From NCBI GenBank assembly GCA_023138975.1, contig JAGLON010000023.1:1-64000 (forward strand): a DNA stretch of 64,000 nucleotides, in the 5' to 3' direction. The notes under the pieces are model-generated. The model did no database searches, was not told the DNA's origin, and worked only from the letters and a program-made list of their open reading frames with translations. This document shows positions 55,801 through 63,318 of the stretch, piece by piece. The DNA is from Candidatus Zixiibacteriota bacterium (GTDB lineage Bacteria; Zixibacteria; MSB-5A5; GN15; JAAZOE01). A program made the translations under genes and the position numbers. Position 1 is the first letter of the stretch, and every line of letters starts with the position of its first letter.

Positions 55801-58800
55801 CTCTATTAACCCCGGAGGTTCTTTTAATCCATCAGCGTCAAAAACAGTATATGAAACGCATATCTCCTGAGAGGCGCACAGGAACAAACTAGTATCGGAC
55901 TGAGCGGTCATCACCGGAGCCGAATTTATCGTGACATCAATACTGACGGTGTCATAATCTTCGACACCGCAAGCATCAGTTGCCTTGAGAATAAACTCAT
56001 AGGATGCCGTCGCTGCACCCGGTGTGAAACATATCTGAGAACCGTTATAACTGCCCGGACCGGAGATTAAATCACAACTGGTCAGGTTTCCATCAACATC
56101 ACTACAACCGGCCGCCCAGCATATCTCTGCCGGAACACATTGGAAAATAGCATTATCAACACCAGCGTCGGCCATAGGAGCGGTGTTAAGTGTAACATTA
56201 AACGTCACCGTACAGGTATCAGAACCGCACGACTCATCAGCTATAACTTCTATATTATATGTTCCCGCGCTCGAAGCCAGAAATCTTACAGCACCGTCAG
56301 CGTAAATACCCTCGGATACGGAAACTGTCGCTGTTGACGGAGTAATGGTCAGTGGCTGAATTATCGAATCGGCCACACACAGGAATTCATCAAAGGCTGA
56401 GGTCGGACAATCTATTGAAGCAAACTCACCAAAAGTAACCGAGACCACGACGGTATCTTCGTCAGTAGCTCCACAGCCGTCAGTGACACCAATGATAAAC
56501 TCATAGTCGCCGCTAACAGTCGGAGTAAAGCAAATTCTGTCATTGGCAGCATCAAGTGCACCGTATCCAGATATCATTGTTTCAACAAGTGTTGCTACAT
56601 GGGATGCATCGGCATCGGTCGCACTATAGGAGACACAAACTTCCTGAGAGGTGCATAGGAATAAACTCGTATCAGCTTGAGCGGTCATCACTGGAGCCGA
56701 ATTTATCGTGACGTCAATACTGACGGTGTCATAATCTTCGACACCGCAAGCATCAGTTGCCTTGAGAATAAACTCATAAGAGGCGGTCGCCGAACCCGGT
56801 GTGAAACATATCTGAGAACCGTTATAACTGCCCGGACCGGAGATTAAATCACAGTTAGTTAGATTTCCATCAACATCACTACATCCTGCCGACCAGCATA
56901 TCTCGGTTGGAACACACTGGAACACACTCTGATCCGCACCGGCATCGGCTACCGGAGCGCTATTGAAAGAAATCGAAACGGCTAGTGTATCAAATGCGGC
57001 CACACCGCATGAATCGGTAATACTGGCTACGAATATGTATGTACCGACAGTATCAGGTGTAAAACAAAGTTCGGATGACAACTCATTAAGAGTCCCAAAA
57101 GCCGATAACAGCGATAGAGTAGTTGACTGTCCGGCATCACCATCGGATGACGTAAACGGCAGACAAACTTCCTCGCTGGCGCATAAGAAAATTGAACTAT
57201 CTGCTCCGAGAGACAAAGCAGGTGCTTCATTAATATCAAATGTGACGGTAAAGGAAGATTCGCAATATGCCCCACAACTATCCTGGCAACGTAAAGTAAC
57301 GGTCACAGCCTGATCAGTAGTCGGGGTATAACACCAATCTCCTCCAACTAATGAACCGGGACCGGAAATAATCTGGCAGGACTGCAGATTATTGTCAACA
57401 TCAGATGCCGAATATGGAAGACAAACCTGAGTTGGAGCACATTGGAATATTGAAATATCGGAAGGTACGGTACAAATTGGCGCAACGTTAAGCGTTACCG
57501 TTATAAATGCCGTATCAGCATCGGTCGCACTGCAATCATCGGTAGCATCCAGAATAAATCGATATACACCTGATGTATCGGGAGTAAAGCAGATATTGGT
57601 TCCGTCATAAGTACCTGTACCAGCATTGAGGACACATGACTGAAGATTTCCATCAACATCTGTGCAGGATGCCGGCCAGCATATCTCCGTAGGAGTACAT
57701 TGGAAAAAAGACGCATCCGCACCAGCATCGGCCACCGGAGCGGTGTTGAGCGAATAATAAACTACTACCGTATCGAAGCCTTCCAGTCCGCAACTGTCAA
57801 CCGCTCGCATAACAAACTCATAATCAAGCGTTCCGGTGGGAGTAAAGCAGATCTGTGAACCGTCATATGTACCCGGACCGGTAAGCTTTTCGACCAATTC
57901 GAGATTCCCGTCAATATCACCATAGGTCACTGACCAGCAGATTTCAGAAGGAGTACACTGCGAAATCGTCTGATCCGCTCCGGCAGCTACTGTCGGAGCG
58001 TGATTTTCGCAAACAGGGAACGCGAAATGGCTGGTGGGCGCCGACTGCGGCAACGATACCGTTACCAAACCATCAGATGCGGTCACATAGTACTGAAGAC
58101 TGTCAGTGGCGCAGGTCAATTCAGATGAAGGTATCGAATAACAGTATAAACTGTCGGTCCGATTCATTGTTACTGAAGTATAACCGACCGTATCAGAGTT
58201 CCGGTAGAATAGCTGGACCGTCAAATCTTCCTGAGGAGTATCCAGGTCAGTTATATACGCGCAAATCTCAACTTCTGTATCCCAAAGTTGACAGGTACTG
58301 TCTAAAGAAATTGTCGGAGGTGTGCGAACTATAACCGGCGGAGCGACTTCCTGACACGAGGAAGTATCACACACGTCACTGCAGGAGCCATCAGGATTTC
58401 TCCGGCATATCTGAATCGTATGCCAATCGCCGTTCTGCACTGTATCAGGACTGTCATAGCATATCAAATAGCGGCTACAGAGACGGGTTTTAATCTCATC
58501 ATAAACAAATTCAATATCATCTCCCGTGGGAGCATGATTATATGTACCTCCGGTAGCATTAGCAAGTTTTATTAGATACTGCGGATCAAAACTGCTCCCG
58601 AGACTAATGGTATAAATCGGAATACTGGCGCCGTTGGCTAAATCGCAAATCAAAGTGGAGTCATCTCCAAAATAACCATCGCTTAAACCATCCGGAGTGC
58701 CCGAACCTCCACAGTATTGACTGCGATTTTCCATTCCGTCGGTAATTGCTATTACCGCTTTGCTGCCAAGCTCAGTAGTAGTCAGATCAACACCCTTCCA

Positions 58801-59403
58801 GATGCCGTCAAATGCGGCCGTCCAACCATAGGCGGAGAGAGTATTTATCTTACTGTGAAGCAGGGCTTGATCACTGGTAAAATCTTGAACGACATTGTAA
58901 CAACTGGCAAAGGTGACAATCGCGACCCGATCATAAATATCCATCTTATCAACAAAATCATGGGCCGCGTCACGAGCGGCTCCTATCTTGTTGTTAGTGT
59001 TCATACTACCACTCAAATCAATAACAAGGCATATCGATGTAATGCATGAATCCTGAGTCAACTCTTCGACTGTGAAAGAACTTATCGGCGTACCATCCTG
59101 GTAAACACAAAAACTATCTGAGGTCAAGCTACCGATAGGATCACCAGTCGAATCCAAAGCTTCCACGTAGGTGCACATATATGGAAACATCCCACAATCA
59201 AGCTGTGAGACTTGTAAGGAGATAATCGTCTGGTAGAAAAAATCATCAGGATTTACAAACATCCCCGGCGGCGGTGGTGTCGTCTCGATAGAATCATCAA
59301 CGATATAAGGATCGTCATCCGGTCCATAAATAATCGGATCGGCTACGATGTTCGAAAGAAGAACGAAAACCGCAATGAATAAAACATACAGCCAGCGTCT
59401 CAT
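49804..59403 (-). CDS. Giant modular surface protein: VWA, 26 Ig-like modules, cohesin-like, dockerin-like and sorting domains
   Basis: 3199 residues from ATG 59403 (AAGGGG upstream); the frame is open 44 codons further but only this start gives a signal peptide (RRWLYVLFIAVFVLLSNIVA). VWA domain about 122-310 with MIDAS DLSGS (Asp129, Ser131, Ser133) and AITDGMEN. From about 466 to 2715 there are 26 Ig/cadherin-like modules of about 85 residues, typically N.APV...AD.S.F.C...., IC...DVDGN and ICFTP...G.Y.F...A.D.CG, with paired Cys suggesting disulfides. Modules come in sets of three; one set is repeated as 780-bp DNA copies (about 54840-57175). A cohesin-like module (2716-2920), a dockerin-like segment (about 2926-2995), a second cohesin-like region (about 3005-3105) and an NPF sorting domain (3117-3199: LSQNYPNPFNPVTTIQFSL) end the protein. 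Probably an adhesin or scaffold; the ligand is unknown. Confidence 0.9.
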   Translation of the reverse strand: MRRWLYVLFIAVFVLLSNIVADPIIYGPDDDPYIVDDSIETTPPPPGMFVNPDDFFYQTIISLQVSQLDCGMFPYMCTYVEALDSTGDPIGSLTSDSFCVYQDGTPISSFTVEELTQDSCITSICLVIDLSGSMNTNNKIGAARDAAHDFVDKMDIYDRVAIVTFASCYNVVQDFTSDQALLHSKINTLSAYGWTAAFDGIWKGVDLTTTELGSKAVIAITDGMENRSQYCGGSGTPDGLSDGYFGDDSTLICDLANGASIPIYTISLGSSFDPQYLIKLANATGGTYNHAPTGDDIEFVYDEIKTRLCSRYLICYDSPDTVQNGDWHTIQICRRNPDGSCSDVCDTSSCQEVAPPVIVRTPPTISLDSTCQLWDTEVEICAYITDLDTPQEDLTVQLFYRNSDTVGYTSVTMNRTDSLYCYSIPSSELTCATDSLQYYVTASDGLVTVSLPQSAPTSHFAFPVCENHAPTVAAGADQTISQCTPSEICWSVTYGDIDGNLELVEKLTGPGTYDGSQICFTPTGTLDYEFVMRAVDSCGLEGFDTVVVYYSLNTAPVADAGADASFFQCTPTEICWPASCTDVDGNLQSCVLNAGTGTYDGTNICFTPDTSGVYRFILDATDDCSATDADTAFITVTLNVAPICTVPSDISIFQCAPTQVCLPYSASDVDNNLQSCQIISGPGSLVGGDWCYTPTTDQAVTVTLRCQDSCGAYCESSFTVTFDINEAPALSLGADSSIFLCASEEVCLPFTSSDGDAGQSTTLSLLSAFGTLNELSSELCFTPDTVGTYIFVASITDSCGVAAFDTLAVSISFNSAPVADAGADQSVFQCVPTEICWSAGCSDVDGNLTNCDLISGPGSYNGSQICFTPGSATASYEFILKATDACGVEDYDTVSIDVTINSAPVMTAQADTSLFLCTSQEVCVSYSATDADASHVATLVETMISGYGALDAANDRICFTPTVSGDYEFIIGVTDGCGATDEDTVVVSVTFGEFASIDCPTSAFDEFLCVADSIIQPLTITPSTATVSVSEGIYADGAVRFLASSAGTYNIEVIADESCGSDTCTVTFNVTLNTAPMADAGVDNAIFQCVPAEICWAAGCSDVDGNLTSCDLISGPGSYNGSQICFTPGAATASYEFILKATDACGVEDYDTVSIDVTINSAPVMTAQSDTSLFLCASQEICVSYTVFDADGLKEPPGLIEALISGYGTIDTDNDIVCFTPTASGDYEFIIGVTDGCGATDEDTVVVSVTMGEFASIDCPTSAFDEFLCVTDSIIQPLTITPLTATVSVSEGIYADGAIRFLASSAGTYNIEVIADESCGSDTCTVTFNVTLNTAPVADAGTDNDIFQCVPAEICWSAGCSDVDGNLTSCDLISGPGSYNGSQICFTPGSSTASYEFILKATDACGVEDYDTVNIDVTINSAPVMTAQADTSLFLCVSQEICVSYTVFDADGLKEPPGLIETLISGYGTIDTDNDVVCFTPTASGVYEFIIGVTDGCGATDEDTVVVSVTFGEFASIDCPVDPIPVSLCDTVEVCRMLDITPASASVSVSLGTYSGGQHCFSPDTSGIYIVEIIADASCGSDTCEIVYNVDIGQAAEIACPASQSLFICEAGDICVPISVVTPEAVFTITPIGTYTAGNICFDADTSGHYEINIIATTDCGADTCDIIADIVINSTPVAVIPTSPIDTFICSSDQICYQFGASDANGGTLIWTKLSGDGAITSGGNWCFDVTGDGSWSISAVVTDSCTAADTVSLTYNVDINSGPMVALPNDTAIFICEGSQYCFNYTATDSDNNIVTEQLLSATGTIDINTNTVCFTPAASGVYQFIVQAIDACGAQYTDTADITVDFGLPLSITCPADTTVFQCTPTQICRPVTISLDTLVTVTPIGSYSAGQVCFTPDTSGHYVINVSAASVCGGTDCSFAVDVVLNSPPVAVMPTTPVDTFICAAASICYQFSANDVDGGALTWSKISGDGSITPDGNWCFTASGTNIWTMTTAVSDLCGASDTVSMTYNISLNSDPIVTVPNDTSLFLCDGQSYCFNYVVSDADNNVAVEELMGGTGTIDTVTNEICFTPTASEIYQFIVRATDECGGFSQDIINIDVQFGVSLDVSCPVDTVMFLCEPGQICRPVDITIDTLVTVSPIGTYDAGNVCFNADTSGVYDITVAALSACGSDSCIFRVYATVNDIPVATDPPSPVDTFICATDDICYQFSAIDSEGGALTWSRLSGAGTVDASGLWCFSATANGSYTVSALVADTCGNADTVSLQYNVIINTSPVLTLPFDTTVFMCGPEEFCFDYSVDDPDDNIVMEEILQGGGTLDTLNNRLCFTPTMAGTWQFIVGVKDECGDYLAGGVDTIEIEVVFNSAPIANAGDDHFFFQCGKEDYCFPVTCTDPDNNLDTCYIYSGDAQMVGNQVCVNVDTAGIYEIVIRAEDECGLTGDDTMIVSLTINLPPVCSLPSDTTLFQCGLTEASLPLGVTDPDNNFDHWTLVSGPGAIVSGNWTHTPSGNESDTIVVQAHDECGAFCEGTFIVNFEINRAPIAHAGDDMQHFFCSPGETYCWAASCSDPDGNLSNCELVSDDGTYDAGTGEICFYVATGIERSYAFILEATDSCGLIDTDTSWLTVEFNDPPAITLPSDFQALVLGMGEICFEADIEDENGNLESYSVSPIGAYNETTGQICFDTDTTGVYTIVVSAVDSCGAETVDTIIVGVEIDECLFVQIEYAPNVYQGHYRDLNITLNGSGKDLGGFDILIAYDPSVIIASGAEAGQLFENCDWEYFTYRFGESGNCENCPTGILRLVGLAETNNGAYHPSCTWQGQIGTIASVTFYVPNNYTHGGQFAPVEFFWFDCADNSFSSILGDTLWVSRVVYDIEWNNITNYSYGFPGGYGVPDYCLDPDESAKTRPERCVDFTNGGIVIIHPDSIDARGDVNLNGIANEVSDAVMFTNFFISGLSAFGEHVEGSIAASDVNGDGTALSVADLVYLIRVIIGDAAPLAKPLPGAKVSLEVYTDNKSITVDYSSNANIGAMALIFNVNAESGAPILSETTNTMDVVYNAEDGQLRVLIYNIGANSILPGQGRLLSIPVSGKAELVRVEAADYFGRPLSTTIENIPRVFELSQNYPNPFNPVTTIQFSLPEASDWSLTVYNILGQVVETWSGTNEAGSYDIVWKAEQYATGVYLYQLKAGANTQSKKMILLK
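54840..57175 (-). repeat. 780-bp tandem repeat inside the giant gene
   Basis: Lines starting at 54841, 55621 and 56401 align base for base over long stretches (for example CAAACTCGCC, GTAACCGAGACCACGAC). This gives an exact 780-bp (260-residue) period, three Ig-like modules per unit, over about three copies. The third copy differs by a 3-base deletion and some substitutions near 56581-56660. Such repeats promote copy-number change by recombination and can also cause assembly collapse. Confidence 0.85.
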
Positions 59404-60022
59404 ATATGACCCCTTCTTAAGCCCGAAATGAAAATCCTCCGACGTTCCGGACATATAAGTAAATAATAGATTCTGTTTAAATGAATCAAGTAAGGAAGAA
59501 TTGACCGAACGCGCCCCGCTCAAACGATCAATCAAAACGGATATTTATCCGCTTAAGTTGTGACAGTACTTATAGTGAAACCTTTGCGGAACAAACCCCC
59601 GGCGGTGAAGTAAAAAGAATTTCCGGACGTTTATCGTTACCGATTCTTCCTCTCTCGTCCTCCTGTATACCCCGCTACATGCTTTGCCTGTGCGCTCAGA
59701 CAAACACCATGTCTCATGTTACCCAGACTTACTATGCCATTACATAACAAAACATGCAATAGCGGGTATGTTAAAAACTTACCCAGATGTCCTTCAAATG
59801 CTGTTAACTATATGGGGTGTGCTCTTTTTTTACATATTTCGTATGTACAATTCCAATATACTCTTTTTCTCTCATGAGTCAACGACTTTTTGTGGCAACA
59901 AGTCCAATAACTATATAAATATCAACCACTAACGTGGACATAAACCATCATGTTTCAGGCCTATACACATTAAGAACGAATCGCTGTGCGTCATTATGGC
60001 GCACGAGTCTGCCATTAAGCCG
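59404..60022. other. Intergenic region upstream of the giant gene
   Basis: About 620 bp between the giant gene's start and the stop of the MscS gene on the same strand. It must hold the giant gene's promoter. A GTGCG/CGCAC hairpin sits at about 59986-60004 without a T run. A plus-strand frame at 59684-59932 has no supporting features. Confidence 0.4.
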
Positions 60023-61087
60023 TTAACCGTCCGACTCCTTCGCATTTAAGAGATCTGATACATATTCATATCTCTTTTTAAGCCGTGTGAGTCGTTTTTT
60101 TAACTGGACCTCCGCATCCGGGCCGGGTGAGCCCTTCAGCTCACTTTCTACTTCTGACACTTCCTGAGATATTTGCTCTAGTTTTTCCTTTAGATTCTCC
60201 AAAGATTCCGCTTCGTCAGCTTTGTCGAAAGCAACCTCTTCCACTTCCGGTTCTGAGTCAGTATTCTCAGCTTTCGAAGGTTCCGACACCGGGATAAACC
60301 GTTTCCCATCGGAAAAGTCCCGAGTATTCATAAATGTCGGCGAAACTATTTCTACTCCGCCCTCGTGCAGTACGTCAAGAACTTTGCCTTTTAGGCGCGA
60401 ACGGCCCGAAATGATATGCTTAGGATCTTCCAACAGTCCGGCAACCAAGTACTTAACAGAGTAATCACCCAACTCCTTGACATGCACAAACGGTTCGCTC
60501 AATTCGGCCTGACCGGCTGCCTCAAGAAGCAGTTTTTTTATCTTTGACCGGGGGATATCATACCCGAGTGAAACTGATGCCGATATAATCGTTCCGCTGG
60601 AGCGGATAACCTCGACCGGATTTGAAGCCACATAAATATTCGGCAATGTGACCAAATCCCGCTCTTCGTTCTGGATCTCAATATGAAAAAGCCCCCGTTC
60701 GGAAATTCTGCCAAAATAATCTCCAACCGTAATAAAATCGCCCGCCTTAAAATTCCGGACTGCCCTCAGCATTATACCGGCCATCGCGTTTCCTACCAGC
60801 GTCGCTGATGAAAGCGCAATCACAGCGGTTATTAGTATCCCTATTAGCGAAAACAACTGCCCCCGCTGTGAATCTGAAAAAGGCGCTATCAAAATGATGA
60901 TAATCAAGCCAATAAACAGAATACATATAGTAATAACCTGACGCCGGAAACGATATCCCGGCTTGTCGGCAAAACGCTTATCTAGTATCAACCGCGTCAC
61001 AGATAAAACGACAATTACGATAACGATACCGATGGCCGAAGGAATATATTCTTTCAGGTATTCAAAAATTGAATTCAGGATTTCCAT
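60023..61087 (-). CDS. MscS-family mechanosensitive channel
   Basis: 354 residues. N-terminal helices at about 16-33 and 50-68, then the pore-lining helix region (LITAVIALSSATLVGNAMAG) and the MscS beta domain (IMLRAVRNFKAGDFITVGDY, FGRISERGLFHIEIQ, LVTLPNIYVASNPV), as in small MscS proteins. A C-terminal extension is highly charged, with a predicted coiled coil (about 305-350: ENLKEKLEQISQEVSEVESE). It would release solutes on osmotic downshock at the inner membrane. The ribosome site is weak. Confidence 0.9.
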   Translation of the reverse strand: MEILNSIFEYLKEYIPSAIGIVIVIVVLSVTRLILDKRFADKPGYRFRRQVITICILFIGLIIIILIAPFSDSQRGQLFSLIGILITAVIALSSATLVGNAMAGIMLRAVRNFKAGDFITVGDYFGRISERGLFHIEIQNEERDLVTLPNIYVASNPVEVIRSSGTIISASVSLGYDIPRSKIKKLLLEAAGQAELSEPFVHVKELGDYSVKYLVAGLLEDPKHIISGRSRLKGKVLDVLHEGGVEIVSPTFMNTRDFSDGKRFIPVSEPSKAENTDSEPEVEEVAFDKADEAESLENLKEKLEQISQEVSEVESELKGSPGPDAEVQLKKRLTRLKKRYEYVSDLLNAKESDG

Positions 61088-61200
61088 ATTCTTTTGGTAA
61101 GTATATCGACACTCAGTTTCAACAACAATTTACTTCAAGATGTAATCTCTTGCCTGCTGCACAACTTTAACTATTTGTTTTAACCTATAAAAACTCAAAC

Positions 61201-61229
61201 TTGACACATCTCTCTACGATTGATATCTT
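61201..61229 (+). promoter_or_regulatory. Sigma70-type promoter for the ZU5-like lipoprotein gene
   Basis: TTGACA (61201-61206), a 17-base spacer and TATCTT (61224-61229), about 45 bases before the ATG at 61277. The bases before the -35 box (CAAAC) are shared with the promoter of the paralogous gene at 63319. Confidence 0.7.
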
Positions 61230-61276
61230 TCTCTCAGTAAGAATCACTTCTATTGACTTTATCATAGGAGACCCTC

Positions 61277-62389
61277 ATGTCTTTAAAACATATTCTTTTA
61301 GTACTTTTCTCCCTGTCGCTTATCTTCACCTTAGCCGGATGTTCCGATGATGATACACCAACCAGCTCCGGTGGAGATACGACCACGACCGGAATCGGCC
61401 CAGCGGGCGGTACGATACAGATCGCAGGATCTGTCAGCCTGGTTATCCCACCCGGAGCATTGCCGGACACCATCGATTTTACCATTACAACCAACGGATC
61501 ACCAGCCGCAATGTCCGGCACTACCGGCCCGGTATCACCCTGTTTTACGATTGAGCCGTCCGGTACCAACTTTACTTCCCCGGCAACTATAACTATCAAT
61601 TACAATCCGGCCCTGGTAGCGAACGCTGGCGAACAGACCGTTGGGCTATACACTGACAATGGTCCCGGATGGGTTTTGCTTACGACTATCAGGGATACCG
61701 TCAACAACACGGTAATCGGTCCCGTCAGCCATCTGTCTGATTTCACTGCCGGAGGTGACACCACTCAGGCGTCCGGATCCGGTATCTTCGCCGAATTTGT
61801 CGCGGGCCGAACAATTTTCACCGATCCTGTTTTTATGCTGTTCGATGCCTATATCGCCCGACTTGACAGTGCCTATGCTCCATGTAATCCCCTTCAACCA
61901 ATCAGCGGAGCAACAATTACCTGCAATGACAGTACCTTATATTGGGTTTCGCAGGGGAATCAATATACCACCGCAGGAATGGGATTAGTTGCCCCCGGTG
62001 CTTCTTATACCTTCACTGTGACTGCCGGAAACGGCATACCGGCATTGACTCAGAGCATTACTTTTCCTACATCACAAACTCAATTGAGCTCTCCGGCAAA
62101 CAACGCTTCTATTTCTCCCACTTCCAATATCAACGTCTCATGGACCGGCGCGCAAGTCGGCACGATTGACATTGTCATCACTAGCATGGCCGGTGATTCG
62201 GTCTATTTTGTCCAAACCGCTAATGATGGTTCACATATAATTCCGAATGCAGAGTTGTCCAATCCGAGTGGTACTTGTTCCTTAATACTAAGTCATTACA
62301 ATCGCAACACCATCACAGCCGCCGGATATGACTCGAGAAGCTTTATTGCAGGCAGAGTTATGCACCCGATTACTATAACGTTCGAATAA
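61277..62389 (+). CDS. Lipoprotein with ZU5-like domain
   Basis: 370 residues. Lipoprotein signal SLKHILLVLFSLSLIFTLAG with lipobox LAGC (Cys22), followed by an Asp/Ser/Thr-rich linker. Residues about 40-150 form a ZU5-like domain (GPAGGTIQIAGSVSLVIPPG, then ALPDTIDFTITTNG and INYNPAL), as in many surface lipoproteins. The remainder (about 160-370) is Ser/Thr-rich and beta-like (ASISPTSNINVSWTGAQVG), of unknown function. AGGAG precedes the ATG. The signal peptide, ribosome site and promoter closely resemble those of the gene at 63319. Confidence 0.85.
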   Translation: MSLKHILLVLFSLSLIFTLAGCSDDDTPTSSGGDTTTTGIGPAGGTIQIAGSVSLVIPPGALPDTIDFTITTNGSPAAMSGTTGPVSPCFTIEPSGTNFTSPATITINYNPALVANAGEQTVGLYTDNGPGWVLLTTIRDTVNNTVIGPVSHLSDFTAGGDTTQASGSGIFAEFVAGRTIFTDPVFMLFDAYIARLDSAYAPCNPLQPISGATITCNDSTLYWVSQGNQYTTAGMGLVAPGASYTFTVTAGNGIPALTQSITFPTSQTQLSSPANNASISPTSNINVSWTGAQVGTIDIVITSMAGDSVYFVQTANDGSHIIPNAELSNPSGTCSLILSHYNRNTITAAGYDSRSFIAGRVMHPITITFE

Positions 62390-62403
62390 GAGAAAACTAA
62401 ACA

Positions 62404-62430
62404 GCCTCCTGTTCCGGCAGGAGGCTTTTC
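62404..62430 (+). terminator. Terminator-like hairpin that encloses the next gene's ribosome site
   Basis: GCCTCCTG (62404-62411) pairs perfectly with CAGGAGGC (62418-62425) around TTCCGG, then TTTTC. The 3' arm contains AGGAGG, ten bases before the ATG at 62435, so the hairpin masks the Shine-Dalgarno sequence of the CPBP protease gene. It may end the lipoprotein transcript, gate translation of the next gene, or both. Confidence 0.75.
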
Positions 62431-62434
62431 TATC

Positions 62435-63235
62435 ATGGAAACAGAAACAATACTAACATTCCTTAAGACTCACATCACGGTCACATACACTGCTGCTATT
62501 ATAACCTTTACCTTTACGTTTGCTTTCTTACGAAAAAAACAGATATCGTTTATTGAATGGAATCTTGGACCTCCCAAACAATCCGGTCTTCTGAGTCTGC
62601 TGGCTATCCTTGCGACCTTTCTATTAATGACACTTCTAATTAGTCTTGGTAGCGAAGCATCAGATTCTTCCACTCGTAAATATGCTGGCATTGATGCTCT
62701 AAGCCAACTCATCGGTTTACTTATTGTTTCGTTACCGGTCTTATCTATTATGAAGTGGCAAAAGGAACCTCTTGCAACGGCTGGTATCTCGAAATTGACT
62801 ATTAGGATATCTCTTATACTCGGCTTCATTATAGGCATAGGCGAACTCTTTATTGGCACCGGCGTTTCATGGCTTGGTAATCTCAATATGATGTATTTTT
62901 GGGCGCTTATGCAGTTTGTCTTTGTCGGATTTTTTGAGGAGTTCCTTTTCAGGGGATATTTGCAGACCCGCCTTATGAGGTGGCTCGGTACTTATAAAGG
63001 TTGGATTCTTGCTTCACTCATGATGTCCTTAAGTCATATCTCAATCATTTACGGATGGCACGGTAAATCTCTATCGGATGCGTTTCTACTATCGTTTGAA
63101 ACATTTCCAATTAGTCTAGCCCTTGGGTATATCTATATGAAGACAGGGAATATTACCGGGCCAGCGATTATCCATACTTTTATGAACTTCGCATCCGCCG
63201 TCAACGAGATAGGACAAATTAGCTCCGACATCTAA
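62435..63235 (+). CDS. CPBP-family intramembrane metalloprotease
   Basis: 266 residues, mostly hydrophobic with about seven membrane segments. The conserved CPBP/CAAX motifs are present: Glu168-Glu169 and Arg173 in FEEFLFRGY, His201 in MSLSHISI, and His247 in AIIHTFMN. Members cleave or modify membrane proteins or peptides in the inner membrane; some give bacteriocin self-immunity (family knowledge). The ribosome site AGGAGG lies in a hairpin arm (62418-62425). The gene sits between two paralogous lipoprotein genes. Confidence 0.88.
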   Translation: METETILTFLKTHITVTYTAAIITFTFTFAFLRKKQISFIEWNLGPPKQSGLLSLLAILATFLLMTLLISLGSEASDSSTRKYAGIDALSQLIGLLIVSLPVLSIMKWQKEPLATAGISKLTIRISLILGFIIGIGELFIGTGVSWLGNLNMMYFWALMQFVFVGFFEEFLFRGYLQTRLMRWLGTYKGWILASLMMSLSHISIIYGWHGKSLSDAFLLSFETFPISLALGYIYMKTGNITGPAIIHTFMNFASAVNEIGQISSDI

Positions 63236-63244
63236 AACACAAAC

Positions 63245-63273
63245 TTGACACTCCTGCCTGTGATTCATATTAT
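63245..63273 (+). promoter_or_regulatory. Sigma70-type promoter for the second lipoprotein gene
   Basis: TTGACA (63245-63250), a 17-base spacer and TATTAT (63268-63273), 45 bases before the ATG at 63319. Preceded by CAAAC as at 61196-61200. Confidence 0.7.
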
Positions 63274-63318
63274 TCTTTCAAACTAATTCATATTTGAATA
63301 TCTTTTTAGGAGATTTCC

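Noticed and set aside
59684-59932. 82-codon frame upstream of the giant gene
   Set aside because: No ribosome site, no recognisable composition or motif; lies in the likely promoter region of the giant gene.
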